From an uncultured Acinetobacter sp. (GTDB taxonomy: Bacteria > Cyanobacteriota > Vampirovibrionia > Gastranaerophilales > Gastranaerophilaceae): a DNA stretch of 48,654 nucleotides. A model generated the notes under the pieces. The model saw only the letters and a list, made by a program, of their open reading frames with translations, ran no database searches and was not told where the DNA came from. The translations under genes were made by a program, and so were the position numbers. Below are positions 26,395 through 35,965 of this stretch, in pieces. The stretch is taken from assembly GCA_900321205.1 (NCBI GenBank), contig ONVC01000018.1, positions 1-48,654 of the forward strand. Direction: 5' to 3'. The first letter of the stretch is position 1, and each line of letters begins with the position of its first letter.

Positions 26395-27794
26395 TGTTCA
26401 GGGATAAATTACATTTTTTATCAAAAGTTGCAGATGTTCTGATAAAAGAGGTTAATACATCTGAGCTTGCGGATGAACTTAAAGCCGTTCTTTCAGAATT
26501 TGAAGGGTTTAAGGAACTGAGGCTGTATGTTTATGACAGTGTTACAAATACAATGAGAGACTGTCTGAACTCATGGAGCATAGTTGAAGATGACTCGGAT
26601 GTTTATAAATCCTTCGGAACAATAAAAGGTTATGATTTTGTAATAAACTCAAAAGCGTATAAGCTGCCGGCAGTAATGAGTGAAATTACCCTGAAAATAA
26701 CATCTCTTTGCATGCCCATAGTTAAAGAATCAAAAGACTTTGGAATAATGGAGCTTGCGTTTGAGGAAAATACACCGGTTAACATGGAATTTTTGTTCCT
26801 GATGAAAATTTTTGCATCACAGGTTTCATTAAAACTTCAGAACATAGTTTTAACGGAACAGTCAAAGATTAACGTAGAGTTCCATGACTCTATGAAAAAC
26901 ATTGCAAAGATTATTGAAACGCAGTATGAACTGAATTACATTGTTCCAATAATCGGCGAAATGCTTGACAGATTTATTACTGATCACTTAATTTATGTAT
27001 TCTTGAAATGGGAAAATGAGTTTAAACTGGTTTGGCCTAAGGCATGTAATGATGAGAGAATTTTTGATGTTTTAAATCGTTTAACCCCTGAAACTGAATA
27101 CATTCTGACTAACAATGATAAAATCGGTGCGTTTCCGCTGATATCAGAAGAAGGCGAAGTTATCGGGTGTATAGTTGCAAGAAGCACGCTGGAAGCATTG
27201 TCAAAACGGGATATCAGCTATTTGGAACAATTAACCCGTCAGTCTGCAATTACTATTAACAGGGCAAACTCGTATTCTAAAATCTTACAGTATGCAACTA
27301 TTGATGCGCTTACAAATCTTAACAACCGCAGACAGTTTGAGCTTCGTTTGTGGCAGGAAATAGCAACAACAAAACGTCAGAATAATCCGCTTTGTGCAAT
27401 GATGATTGATATAGACTTCTTTAAAAAGGTTAATGATACATACGGACACGCAAGCGGTGACGCAGTTCTTAAAGGCGTGGCTTCTATTATTAAATCAACC
27501 CTGCGTGAGTCTGATATTCCGTCAAGATATGGCGGTGAAGAGTTTGCTGTTCTTCTTCCTTATACTCATATAGATGAGGCAAAAATTGTAGGCGAACGTT
27601 TGCGAAAGGCTGTTGAGTCAACTCCGATAAAATTAAACGATGAAGTCTCAGATGTTAAAACTATAAGTGTAACAATCAGTATGGGGCTTGCTGAGTTTAA
27701 TAAAAAAGAAACCGGTGAAGAACTTTTTGAAAGAGCGGATAAAGCTTTATATCAGGCGAAAGAAAACGGTAGAAACAGAGTTTGTGTTAGTTAA
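26394..27794 (+). CDS. Diguanylate cyclase with GAF-like sensor region
   Basis: The 466-residue protein makes c-di-GMP from two GTP. The N-terminal 290 residues hold one or two GAF-like regions without membrane segments. The C-terminal GGDEF domain is intact: DALTNLNNRRQFE, DIDFFKKVNDTYGHASGD, active site YGGEEFAVLLP and RADKALYQAKENGRN. A product-inhibition I-site RxxD (RESD) lies five residues before GGEEF. The start is the ATG overlapping the upstream TPR stop. The only c-di-GMP phosphodiesterase-like protein in the window (41626) is degenerate. Confidence 0.92.
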   Translation: MFRDKLHFLSKVADVLIKEVNTSELADELKAVLSEFEGFKELRLYVYDSVTNTMRDCLNSWSIVEDDSDVYKSFGTIKGYDFVINSKAYKLPAVMSEITLKITSLCMPIVKESKDFGIMELAFEENTPVNMEFLFLMKIFASQVSLKLQNIVLTEQSKINVEFHDSMKNIAKIIETQYELNYIVPIIGEMLDRFITDHLIYVFLKWENEFKLVWPKACNDERIFDVLNRLTPETEYILTNNDKIGAFPLISEEGEVIGCIVARSTLEALSKRDISYLEQLTRQSAITINRANSYSKILQYATIDALTNLNNRRQFELRLWQEIATTKRQNNPLCAMMIDIDFFKKVNDTYGHASGDAVLKGVASIIKSTLRESDIPSRYGGEEFAVLLPYTHIDEAKIVGERLRKAVESTPIKLNDEVSDVKTISVTISMGLAEFNKKETGEELFERADKALYQAKENGRNRVCVS

Positions 27795-27803
27795 GGATTT
27801 TAT

Positions 27804-29231
27804 ATGATTACATTTTTATGCGGAATATTAATTCTCTTTGCAGGTTATATTTTTTATTCAAGGTATGTAGAGAATATTTTTTCTCCGGATGACAGGCAAA
27901 CTCCTGCACATACTCAAAATGACGGCGTCGATTTTGTTCCTATGTCAAAGAACAGAAATTCGCTTATTCACCTCTTGAATATAGCAGGTATGGGACCAAT
28001 TATTGGTGCAATACAGGGGATTCTTTTCGGCCCTGTAGCTTTTATACTTATTCCTTTAGGGTGTATTTTTGCCGGCGGTGTTCATGATTATTTTGCAGGA
28101 ATGCTGTCCATAAGAAATAACGGAGCACAAATTACAGGACTTATAGACAAATATCTGGGCAAAAATGCTTTTAAAATTTTCATGGCTATTGTTTCAATTA
28201 TGCTTCTTTTACTTGCAACGGTATTTGTTTATACAGCTGGGGATTTATTTACGGAGAGATTTTTCGGACTAAAGGATTTTGCTATTTCTAACCCTGTGGT
28301 TCTGTATTCGTATATTGTTATTCTTCTGTATTTTGTTCTGGCAACTTTATTTCCGATTGATAAAATAATCGGTAAGTTTTATCCGATTTTGGGTTTGATG
28401 CTTATCATAGGTACAGGCATGATTCTTGCAGGATTTTTTATAAAAGGGGTTAATCTGCAGAATTTTAGCCTTGAAAACTACAATCTTCATCCCCAAAAAT
28501 TACCCCTTATTCCTATGTTTTTTATGACTGTTAGCTGCGGTTTGCTCTCAGGTTTTCATTCAACTCAGGCGACGATTATCTCAAGAACTGTCAGCCACGA
28601 AAAAGACGGACGAAGAATATTCTATGGCATGATGTGTCTGGAATCTCTTATAGCAATGATTTGGGCTGCTGCCGCAATGGATGTTTACAGTCTTAATCTT
28701 GTTCCGCAAAATGTAGTCGGTACGGTCAATGTGGTTAATATAATTGCCAACAAATTTGTACCTCTAAATTTGGCTTTTGTGGTAACTCTTGCGATTATCA
28801 TTCTTCCGATAACTTCAGGTGATACAGCGCTCAGAGGGTTAAGAATTACTATTGCCGATGCTCTAAAACTTGAGCAAAAGAAAATTTCAGGTAGATTGAT
28901 TATTGTTATACCTATTATAATTTGTGTTTTATCTGTTCTTGTATGGGCAAAAACAAATGCAGGAAGTTTTTCTTTAATTTGGAGATATTTTACATTCTTT
29001 AATCAGCTCATAGCAATTCCCGTTTTGTGCTGTGCAACGATATTTCTTGCAAAAGAGGGGAAGAATTATTTTATAGCATTTATACCTGCGTTATTTTACG
29101 TATTTATTACAATGTCGTTTATTTTTTCGGAAAAAATCGGATTCAATATGCCTCTCGGATATGCAGAGGTTGTTGGTTTATTTTTAACAATAGCGGCATT
29201 TATATATATTAATAAGAAAATAAAAAGCTAA
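27804..29231 (+). CDS. CstA-family carbon starvation/peptide or pyruvate transporter
   Basis: The 475-residue protein has about 12 hydrophobic segments and CstA blocks: GILILFAGYIFYSRYVE, FVPMSKNRNSLIHLLNIAGMGPIIGAIQG, GGVHDYFAGMLSIRNNGAQ, GLLSGFHSTQATIISRTV and ITSGDTALRGLRITIAD. CstA-type carriers import peptides or pyruvate. It is shorter than E. coli CstA (about 700 residues) and is of the compact type. AAGGA lies before ATG and the gene is 9 nt after the diguanylate cyclase stop, so it is probably in that operon. Confidence 0.88.
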   Translation: MITFLCGILILFAGYIFYSRYVENIFSPDDRQTPAHTQNDGVDFVPMSKNRNSLIHLLNIAGMGPIIGAIQGILFGPVAFILIPLGCIFAGGVHDYFAGMLSIRNNGAQITGLIDKYLGKNAFKIFMAIVSIMLLLLATVFVYTAGDLFTERFFGLKDFAISNPVVLYSYIVILLYFVLATLFPIDKIIGKFYPILGLMLIIGTGMILAGFFIKGVNLQNFSLENYNLHPQKLPLIPMFFMTVSCGLLSGFHSTQATIISRTVSHEKDGRRIFYGMMCLESLIAMIWAAAAMDVYSLNLVPQNVVGTVNVVNIIANKFVPLNLAFVVTLAIIILPITSGDTALRGLRITIADALKLEQKKISGRLIIVIPIIICVLSVLVWAKTNAGSFSLIWRYFTFFNQLIAIPVLCCATIFLAKEGKNYFIAFIPALFYVFITMSFIFSEKIGFNMPLGYAEVVGLFLTIAAFIYINKKIKS

Positions 29232-29271
29232 CATCTAAAATTTTAAAGACGGAATCACCTGCTACGAAAAA

Positions 29272-29418
29272 CTTAATCGTGATACTTTGCCACAATTAAT
29301 TAACAAATCGTTCATTTTTATCACGATTAAGAAATCTTTATATTCTTTTAATAACAGGGTGTTGACATGCAAATTTTAACATAATACAATCTTAATTAAG
29401 GAAAATAATCACAATTAA
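29272..29418. promoter_or_regulatory. adhE operator cluster (CACRATTAA elements)
   Basis: A perfect 13-bp inverted repeat, CTTAATCGTGATA (29272-29284) and TATCACGATTAAG (29319-29331), lies upstream of the promoter. Between the arms is a further half-site CACAATTAA (29291-29299) next to TTAACAA (29300-29306), which equals a Rex half-site. A fourth copy, ATCACAATTAA (29408-29418), lies downstream of the start. Palindrome CTTAATTAAG sits at 29391-29400. Rex, encoded in the operon, is the obvious candidate regulator, but only a half-site fits its known consensus. Confidence 0.55.
29362..29390 (+). promoter_or_regulatory. Promoter of the adhE-rex-hydrogenase operon
   Basis: TTGACA (29362-29367), 17-nt spacer, TACAAT (29385-29390): the best sigma-70-type promoter in the window. 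It gives a leader of about 36 nt ending in AAGGAGATAAAATATG. Confidence 0.8.
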
Positions 29419-29432
29419 AAAGGAGATAAAAT

Positions 29433-32078
29433 ATGCCAAAAGTATTGGAAAAAAAAGAAGAAAAGAAAATCGCAAAGTCATCAGGCTTGGTTGACAATGT
29501 GGAAGCTTTGAACGATTTACTCGACAGAGTTAAAAAAGCTCAGGAAGAATATTCAACATATTCTCAGGAACAAGTAGATGCAATTTTTAAAGCAGCAGCA
29601 ACAGCGGCTGACAAAATGAGAATACCTCTCGCAAGAATGGCTGTAGAAGATACAGGCATGGGTGTTCTGGAAGATAAGATTATCAAAAATCACTTTGCAT
29701 CAGAATATATTTACAACAAACACAAAAATGCAAAAACTTGTGGTGTAATAAGTACAGATAAAGAAAACGGTATTAAAATTGTTGCTGAACCTCTCGGAAT
29801 CTTAGCAGGTATTATTCCTACTACTAACCCGACTTCAACAGCTATTTTTAAATCATTAATCGCATTAAAAACAAGAAACGCTATCGTATTTTCACCACAC
29901 CCGAGAGCAACAAAATCAACTATTGAAGCTGCAAAAGTAGTTCTTGAAGCAGCAGTTGAAGCAGGTGCTCCGAAAGACATTATCGGCTGGATTGATGCTC
30001 CTTCTATGGAACTTTCTGATGCGCTTCTTCACCATCCAAACATCGCTTGCATTTTAGCAACAGGCGGTCCGGGTATGGTCAAGGCTGCATACTCATCTGG
30101 AAAACCGGCTTTAGGTGTTGGTCCAGGTAACACAGCTGCTGTTATTGATGAAACTGCTGATATAAGAATGGCTGTTTCTTCAATTCTTATGTCAAAAACT
30201 TTCGATAACGGTATGATTTGTGCATCTGAACAATCAGTAATCGTAGTTGAAGATATTTATGAAGAAGTTAAAAAAGAGTTCATCTATCGTGGTGCTTACG
30301 TTGTAAACAAAGAAGACGAAAAGAAAATGATAGAACTTCCGTTTATCGATCCTCAGAGGGGAACGGCTCATCCGCTTATTGTTGGTCAGCCGGCTCACAG
30401 AATTGCTGAACTGGCAGGCTTCTCTATTCCGGAAGATTCAAAAATTCTTCTTTGCGAAAGAGCAAAACTTGATTGGAACGACCCATTCTCAAGAGAAAAA
30501 CTTTCTCCGATTTTAACTATGTATAAGGCTAAATCATTTGAACAAGCAACAGAAATGGCTTACGAGCTTGTATTAAAAGGTGGTGCAGGTCACACTTCAG
30601 TTCTTTACACAGATGAAAGAAAATCTGACAGAATCAATGCTTACGCAGAAAAAATGCCTTCTTGCCGTATCTTAATTAACTCACCTTCATCTCAGGGTGG
30701 TATCGGTGATTTATTTAACTTTAAACTTGAACCGTCACTTTCACTTGGCTGCGGTTCTTGGGGCGGTAACGCAGTATCAGGAAACATTGGTGTAGAACAC
30801 TTATTAAACTACAAAACCGTAGCTGAAAGGAGAGAAAATATGTTATGGTTCAAGGTTCCTCCGAAAGTATATTTCAAGAGAGGTTGTTTAGACTTGGCTC
30901 TTAAAGAATTGAAGGGCAAAAAACGTGCATTTATCGTAACGGATCGTTTCTTATTTAACTCAGGTGCGGTTGAAAATATAACAAGAATTTTAGACGAAAT
31001 CGGCATAGACCATCAGGTATTCTTTGATGTTAAACCTGATCCGACAATTGCAACGGTTAAACAGGCTATGGAAATTGTTAAACCTTACGAACCCGATGTA
31101 ATTATTGCGTTGGGCGGCGGTTCTCCGATGGATGCAGGTAAGATTATCTGGTTATTGTATGAACAACCCGATACAAACTTTGCAGATATATCAATGAGAT
31201 TTATGGATATCAGAAAACGTATTTGTCAGATTGATGACTTGGGTAAAAAAGCAACTATGGTTTGTATTCCTACAACATCAGGTACAGGTTCGGAAGTTAC
31301 TCCGTTCTCAATTATTACGGATGAAAAAACTCACTACAAATACGCACTTGCTGATTACGCATTGACACCTAATATGGCAATTGTTGACCCGAACTTTGTA
31401 GATGGTATGCCAAAAGGCTTGACAGCTGCATCAGGTATTGACGCACTTGTTCACTCACTTGAAGCTTATGTTTCTTGTATGGCAACAAACTTTACTAACT
31501 CAAACGCTCTTGAAGCAACTAAGTTGGTATTCAAGTATCTGGCTCGTTCATACAACGAAGGTGCTAATGACCCGATTGCAAGAGAAAAAATGCACTATGC
31601 GGCAACTATTGCAGGTATGTCATTTGCAAACGCATTCTTAGGTTTGTGCCACTCAATGGCTCACAAGCTGGGTGCTATGTATAACATTCCTCACGGTGTT
31701 GCTAACGCACTTCTTATCAGACAAATCATCAAATACAACGCAGTTGATAAGCCGACTAAACAGGCTATCTTCCCGCAATACAAGTTCCCGAATGCAAAAA
31801 CTAAATACGGTCAGGTTGCTGATGAACTTGGTTTAGGCGGTAAGAATGACGATGAAAAGGTTGAAAGATTAATCAAAGCTGTTGATGAGCTTATGACAGA
31901 AATCAATCTTCCGAAATCTATCAGAGAATTCGGTGTTAAGGAAGATGAGTTCATGGCTAATCTCGATATCCTGGTAGAAAGAGCATTTGACGATCAGTGC
32001 ACGGGAGCTAACCCGAGATATCCGCTTATGTCTGAGATTAAGCAATTATTCTTAAACGCATACGAAGGTATTGTTTAA
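29433..32078 (+). CDS. adhE: Bifunctional acetaldehyde-CoA/alcohol dehydrogenase
   Basis: AdhE reduces acetyl-CoA to ethanol in two NADH-dependent steps and is the main electron sink in ethanol fermentation. The 881-residue protein has an N-terminal aldehyde dehydrogenase domain (ATGGPGMVKAAYSSGKPALG, catalytic Cys in DNGMICASEQ) and a C-terminal iron alcohol dehydrogenase domain (GGGSPMDAGK, PTTSGTGSEVTPFS, metal ligands in GIDALVHSLEAY and LCHSMAHKLGAMYNIPHG). Length is typical of spirosome-forming AdhE. It has a strong promoter, an optimal AAGGAG and an operator cluster. It leads the operon to 39301. Confidence 0.97.
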   Translation: MPKVLEKKEEKKIAKSSGLVDNVEALNDLLDRVKKAQEEYSTYSQEQVDAIFKAAATAADKMRIPLARMAVEDTGMGVLEDKIIKNHFASEYIYNKHKNAKTCGVISTDKENGIKIVAEPLGILAGIIPTTNPTSTAIFKSLIALKTRNAIVFSPHPRATKSTIEAAKVVLEAAVEAGAPKDIIGWIDAPSMELSDALLHHPNIACILATGGPGMVKAAYSSGKPALGVGPGNTAAVIDETADIRMAVSSILMSKTFDNGMICASEQSVIVVEDIYEEVKKEFIYRGAYVVNKEDEKKMIELPFIDPQRGTAHPLIVGQPAHRIAELAGFSIPEDSKILLCERAKLDWNDPFSREKLSPILTMYKAKSFEQATEMAYELVLKGGAGHTSVLYTDERKSDRINAYAEKMPSCRILINSPSSQGGIGDLFNFKLEPSLSLGCGSWGGNAVSGNIGVEHLLNYKTVAERRENMLWFKVPPKVYFKRGCLDLALKELKGKKRAFIVTDRFLFNSGAVENITRILDEIGIDHQVFFDVKPDPTIATVKQAMEIVKPYEPDVIIALGGGSPMDAGKIIWLLYEQPDTNFADISMRFMDIRKRICQIDDLGKKATMVCIPTTSGTGSEVTPFSIITDEKTHYKYALADYALTPNMAIVDPNFVDGMPKGLTAASGIDALVHSLEAYVSCMATNFTNSNALEATKLVFKYLARSYNEGANDPIAREKMHYAATIAGMSFANAFLGLCHSMAHKLGAMYNIPHGVANALLIRQIIKYNAVDKPTKQAIFPQYKFPNAKTKYGQVADELGLGGKNDDEKVERLIKAVDELMTEINLPKSIREFGVKEDEFMANLDILVERAFDDQCTGANPRYPLMSEIKQLFLNAYEGIV

Positions 32079-32094
32079 GCAAAAAATTGAAATT

Positions 32095-32133
32095 GAAAAG
32101 TGGAAAGTTAATTTAATTAATTTTCCGCTTTTC
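32095..32133 (+). other. Hairpin between adhE and rex
   Basis: GAAAAGTGGAAA (32095-32106) pairs with TTTCCGCTTTTC (32122-32133) with one G-U pair and an A/T loop. No U tract follows, so partial termination or mRNA processing is more likely than full termination. Confidence 0.5.
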
Positions 32134-32163
32134 ATTATCAGTTATAAAAATGAGAGGTTAAAA

Positions 32164-32787
32164 ATGAACATTCCCGACAAGGTTGTAAACAGACTGACTT
32201 TGTATCATTTTATTCTTGATGATTTAAGAGAAGACGAAAAATATATTTCAAGCACAAAGATTTCTAATCTGCTCAATATGGATAATTCGCAGGTCAGAAA
32301 AGATTTGAAATACCTTGATAATTCCGGCAAGTGTCGCGTAGGATACGAAGTAAAAAGTCTGAAAAGAAAAATTGAAGAGTGTTTGGGCTTTAAGCAGACA
32401 AAAGATGCGTTTATTGTCGGTGCAGGAAATTTGGGTTCCGCTCTTGCAAAATACAACAGTTTTAAGGATTACGGACTTAACATTCTTGCCATGTTCGACA
32501 AAGACCCCAAAAAAATCGGAACGATAATTAACGGCAAAGAAGTTTTTGATATATCAAAAGTAGGAAATTTGGCTATAAGGCTGGGTGTTGATATTGCGAT
32601 ACTAACTGTTCAGCGGGAGTATGCTCAGGGTGTTGCAAATTATCTTGCAGGAGCCGGTATAAAATATATTTGGAATTTTACTCCATGCGTGCTTGATTTG
32701 CCAAAAGATGTTAAAATATGGAATGAGAATTTAATTGGAAGTTTTTTACAGTTTACAAATAATGACAAGAAAGAAGAAATAAAATGA
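32164..32787 (+). CDS. rex: Redox-sensing transcriptional repressor Rex
   Basis: Rex binds DNA when NAD+ is high and releases it on NADH binding. The 207-residue protein has an N-terminal winged helix (SSTKISNLLNMDNSQVRKDLKYL) and a Rossmann domain (FIVGAGNLGSALAKYNSF) with the C-terminal swap helix. ATG 32164 has GAGAGG upstream and matches normal Rex length; the reading frame open from 32071 adds an unlikely 31 residues. It is 85 nt after adhE and its stop overlaps the next start (ATGA). It probably controls this operon, including itself. Confidence 0.95.
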   Translation: MNIPDKVVNRLTLYHFILDDLREDEKYISSTKISNLLNMDNSQVRKDLKYLDNSGKCRVGYEVKSLKRKIEECLGFKQTKDAFIVGAGNLGSALAKYNSFKDYGLNILAMFDKDPKKIGTIINGKEVFDISKVGNLAIRLGVDIAILTVQREYAQGVANYLAGAGIKYIWNFTPCVLDLPKDVKIWNENLIGSFLQFTNNDKKEEIK

Positions 32788-33038
32788 CGACAGAAATAAA
32801 AGTGTGTATGGGCAGCGCCTGCTTTGCAAAAGGAAATCAGGAGAATCTGGAATACATTAAAGAATACATTGAAGAAAACAATATGGAAGCAGATATTTCA
32901 ATTGTCGGAGCTTTGTGCGAAAATAAATGTGAAATAGGCCCGAGAATAATAATAAACGAAAAAGAATATACTAATGTTACAAAAGAACAAATAAAAGAAG
33001 TTTTGGATTCTTACAAAAAGATAATGAACTTTAACTAG
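32784..33038 (+). CDS. Thioredoxin-like [2Fe-2S] ferredoxin, copy 1
   Basis: The 84-residue protein is a free-standing version of the C-terminal NuoE/HydC domain. C8 and C13 (CMGSAC) and C45 and C49 (CENKC) give the C-x4-C and C-x3-C pattern that binds a 2Fe-2S cluster. It would pass electrons to the hydrogenase encoded directly downstream. ATG overlaps the rex stop. A second copy with the same spacing is at 35966. Confidence 0.9.
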   Translation: MTTEIKVCMGSACFAKGNQENLEYIKEYIEENNMEADISIVGALCENKCEIGPRIIINEKEYTNVTKEQIKEVLDSYKKIMNFN

Positions 33039-33066
33039 GGGCAGTAAAAGGTCTGGAGTGTGTTAT

Positions 33067-34797
33067 ATGGAAAAGCAAAATCCTGTCTATACATTGAAAA
33101 ATGAATGTAATGACTGTTATAAATGTATCAGAAAATGTCACGTAAAATCAATTCGTATTCAGGGCGGAAGTGCTTCCGTTATTAGCGAAAAATGTATTGC
33201 CTGCGGACATTGTGTAATGATTTGTCCGGCAGGGGCAAAAAAAGTCAGAAGCGATATAGACGTTGTTAAAGCCCTGTTTCTGACAGGCAAAAAGGTTTAC
33301 GTATCACTTGCGCCAAGCTGGGCAGGAATCTATAACATTTCAAAAGAAAAAATGATAGCCGTTCTGAAAAAACTGGGTTTTGACGGAGTATCCGAAACAG
33401 CACTCGGCGCACAGGAAGTTTCTATCCAGACAGCAAAAATACTGAATGAAGCTGAAAAAGGTTTGTTTATATCTTCGGCATGCCCCGTAATTGATGATTA
33501 TGTAAGACTTTATAAATCAGAGTTTGCAGGGTGTATTACTCCTATTGCATCTCCGGCTTTAACTCATTGCGGATTAATGAAAGAAATGCTCGGAGAGGAT
33601 ATTAAAATTGTATTTATCGGACCTTGTATTGCAAAGAAAAATGAGGCTGACAGGCATCCTGATTTAATGTCGGCGGCATTAACTTTTGAGGAGCTTAATT
33701 ACTGGATAAAAGAAGAGTTTATTGATATAGAAACTATTGAACCAGATGAAAGCTGTCACTTTGTTCCGGAAGCGGCTTATGAAGGTGCTCTTTATCCGTT
33801 AGAGGGCGGAATGAATGAAACAATCAAAAAAGTCGGTATTGATAAAGATGATGTAACTTTTGTTTCAGTAAGTTCTCTCGAGGGTTTTGATAAATCTCTT
33901 CAGAATCTCAACCCCGAAAAAATCGAAAATAAAATCTTTCTTGAAGCTCTTGCATGTACAGGCGGTTGTATCAACGGACCATGTAAATCAGGTGAAAAAT
34001 CAAGCATAATGGTTACTTCTGACATTTATGCAAATACAAATTACAGAGATACAGTTCCGAAAGAGCCGAGAAAAGTTGTTCCTGTTGAATACGCGCCAGC
34101 GCCTGTCGAAACGGTAGAGTATTCAATAGAGCAGATTACAAAGGCTTTAAGAAAAATCAGCAAGCATTCCGAAGAGGATGAACTTAATTGTGCAGGCTGC
34201 GGTTATTCAAGCTGCCGTGAGTTTGTAAATGCACTTATTGCAGGCGATGCGGAATCTTCTCAGTGTGTTTCTTATATGAGAAAAATTGCCGTAAGAAAAG
34301 CTGCCGCAATGCTCAGATGTATGCCGTCAGCTGTTGTAATTGTTGATTCTAATATGGAAATTGTAGAGGCTAATGATTCATTTGAACACATGTTCCTCTC
34401 AGAAGATATGTATGAAGTTTTTGCTTCCCGTCAGGACGGTTTAACAGGAGCTGCAATTGACAGAATTGTTTCATTCAGCGAACTCTTTAAATCAGCTATT
34501 GACAGAGGTAAAGATATTCATCAAGAACACTATGCAATTGACGATAAACTTTATGACATAAGTATTTTTACGATAGAAGATAATGAACTTGTCGGGGCGG
34601 TAATCTCTGACGTTACAAAATCAGAGATGGACAGAAGTAAGATTGCTCAAAAGGCAAGGGAAGTTATCACAAAAAATATTGCAACGGTTCAGGAAATAGC
34701 CAGTCTGCTGGGAGAACACATGGTTGAAACAGAACTTCTGCTGAACTCTATTGCAGAAGGGTATGACAACAACTCGGGCGAGGAGAAGAAAATTTAA
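33067..34797 (+). CDS. Sensory-type [FeFe] hydrogenase with 4Fe-4S and PAS domains (HydS/HfsB-like)
   Basis: From ATG 33067 (GGAG 8 nt upstream) the protein has 576 residues: two 4Fe-4S sets (C14-C24, C43-C53), an H-cluster domain with L1 SSACPV (136-141), L2 GPCIAKKNEA (185-194) and L3 ALACTGGCINGPC (294-306), a four-Cys cluster (C375, C378, C383, C400) and a PAS domain (about 418-520). This equals the group C hydrogenases thought to sense hydrogen or redox state. L1 lacks the TSCC of catalytic enzymes. It overlaps the PP2C phosphatase gene by one base, as in other HydS loci. Confidence 0.88.
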   Translation: MEKQNPVYTLKNECNDCYKCIRKCHVKSIRIQGGSASVISEKCIACGHCVMICPAGAKKVRSDIDVVKALFLTGKKVYVSLAPSWAGIYNISKEKMIAVLKKLGFDGVSETALGAQEVSIQTAKILNEAEKGLFISSACPVIDDYVRLYKSEFAGCITPIASPALTHCGLMKEMLGEDIKIVFIGPCIAKKNEADRHPDLMSAALTFEELNYWIKEEFIDIETIEPDESCHFVPEAAYEGALYPLEGGMNETIKKVGIDKDDVTFVSVSSLEGFDKSLQNLNPEKIENKIFLEALACTGGCINGPCKSGEKSSIMVTSDIYANTNYRDTVPKEPRKVVPVEYAPAPVETVEYSIEQITKALRKISKHSEEDELNCAGCGYSSCREFVNALIAGDAESSQCVSYMRKIAVRKAAAMLRCMPSAVVIVDSNMEIVEANDSFEHMFLSEDMYEVFASRQDGLTGAAIDRIVSFSELFKSAIDRGKDIHQEHYAIDDKLYDISIFTIEDNELVGAVISDVTKSEMDRSKIAQKAREVITKNIATVQEIASLLGEHMVETELLLNSIAEGYDNNSGEEKKI

Positions 34798-35954
34798 TGT
34801 TCATTGATATAGCTTGTTCCCAAAAAAAGAAATATAACCAAAATGCTTACGGTGACTATTTTTCATCAAACCGTTTCCCTAATATGAACAGGGTTGTTGC
34901 GGTGCTTTCTGACGGACTCGGAAGCGGTATTAAAGCTAATATTCTTGCCTGCATGACATCAACTATGCTCTTAAAGTTTATGGAAAATAACGCTGATATT
35001 GAGCAGTCCTGTGAGATTATTATGAACTCACTTCCCGTATGCAAAGTGCGTGGTATAAGCTATTCAACCTTTTCTGCTATTGACTGTTACGAAAACGGAA
35101 AAGCAAAAATCGTCGAAGAAGGTAATCCGGATTTTATCTGGATAAGAAATGGTGAGGTTTTAAAACCTGAATATCAGACCATTCAGTCAAAAGATTTTAA
35201 AAACCGTAAGATGAAAGTTTATAATATCAGACTTGAAAAATATGACAGAATAATTTTCTGCTCAGATGGTGCAACTCAGGTGGCAATGGGTACAAAACAG
35301 TATCCTTTGGGGCTTGAAAGGAATGGGCTGATAAAAATAATATTGAATAAACTTACGCAGGAGCCTGAAATATCTTCTCAGAAATTAAGCGATTTTTTGG
35401 TTAAACAAATAGAATTGATTGCGCCAAATAAAGAACTTAAAGACGATACATCTATTGTGTCTTTATATTGCCGTGACCCGAGAGAATCTCTGATTTTTAC
35501 GGGACCGCCTTATCATCAGGAAAAAGACAATTATTTTGCACGTTTCTTTATGGATTTTAAAGGTAAAAAAGCTATATCAGGCGGAACAACTGCAAATATT
35601 ATATCAAGGGAGTTAAATATTCCTGTTATTGCCAAGCTGTCGATGAATGCCGGTAAACTTCCCGGACTTTCGGAAATGAAAGGGGTTGATTTGGTTACGG
35701 AAGGAATTTTGACTTTAACAAAAACGCTTGAATATCTGGAAAGCGGAAAGCCTGATGATAATGCGGCAAAAACACTCATGGGATTTCTGCTGGACAGCGA
35801 TGTCATCTATTTCCTTGTCGGAGCGCAGATGAATAAAGCGCATTACGATCCGAATCTGCCTATTGAAATTGAGATAAGAAAAAATGTTATAAAACAAATG
35901 GCAAGTGTTTTAGAGGAAAAATATTTAAAGAAGGTTAATGTACAATTTGTATAA
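34797..35954 (+). CDS. PP2C/SpoIIE-type serine phosphatase
   Basis: The 385-residue protein has a PPM phosphatase domain: AVLSDGLGSGIKAN (metal-binding Asp), STFSAIDCYENGKAKIVEEGNPDFIWIRNG, IIFCSDGATQVAMG and KDDTSIVSLY. About 120 C-terminal residues (from SLIFTGPPYHQEKD) form a separate domain with GGTTANIISREL. Its start overlaps the HydS-like stop (TAATG), so it is likely the output arm of that sensor: hydrogen/redox state would set phosphatase activity. The phosphoprotein target is unknown and no kinase is next to it. Confidence 0.88.
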   Translation: MFIDIACSQKKKYNQNAYGDYFSSNRFPNMNRVVAVLSDGLGSGIKANILACMTSTMLLKFMENNADIEQSCEIIMNSLPVCKVRGISYSTFSAIDCYENGKAKIVEEGNPDFIWIRNGEVLKPEYQTIQSKDFKNRKMKVYNIRLEKYDRIIFCSDGATQVAMGTKQYPLGLERNGLIKIILNKLTQEPEISSQKLSDFLVKQIELIAPNKELKDDTSIVSLYCRDPRESLIFTGPPYHQEKDNYFARFFMDFKGKKAISGGTTANIISRELNIPVIAKLSMNAGKLPGLSEMKGVDLVTEGILTLTKTLEYLESGKPDDNAAKTLMGFLLDSDVIYFLVGAQMNKAHYDPNLPIEIEIRKNVIKQMASVLEEKYLKKVNVQFV

Positions 35955-35965
35955 AGGAGTTTATT

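Noticed and set aside
32071..32163. Longer N-terminus for Rex
   Set aside because: It overlaps adhE and the hairpin; ATG 32164 has a ribosome binding site and gives the normal length.
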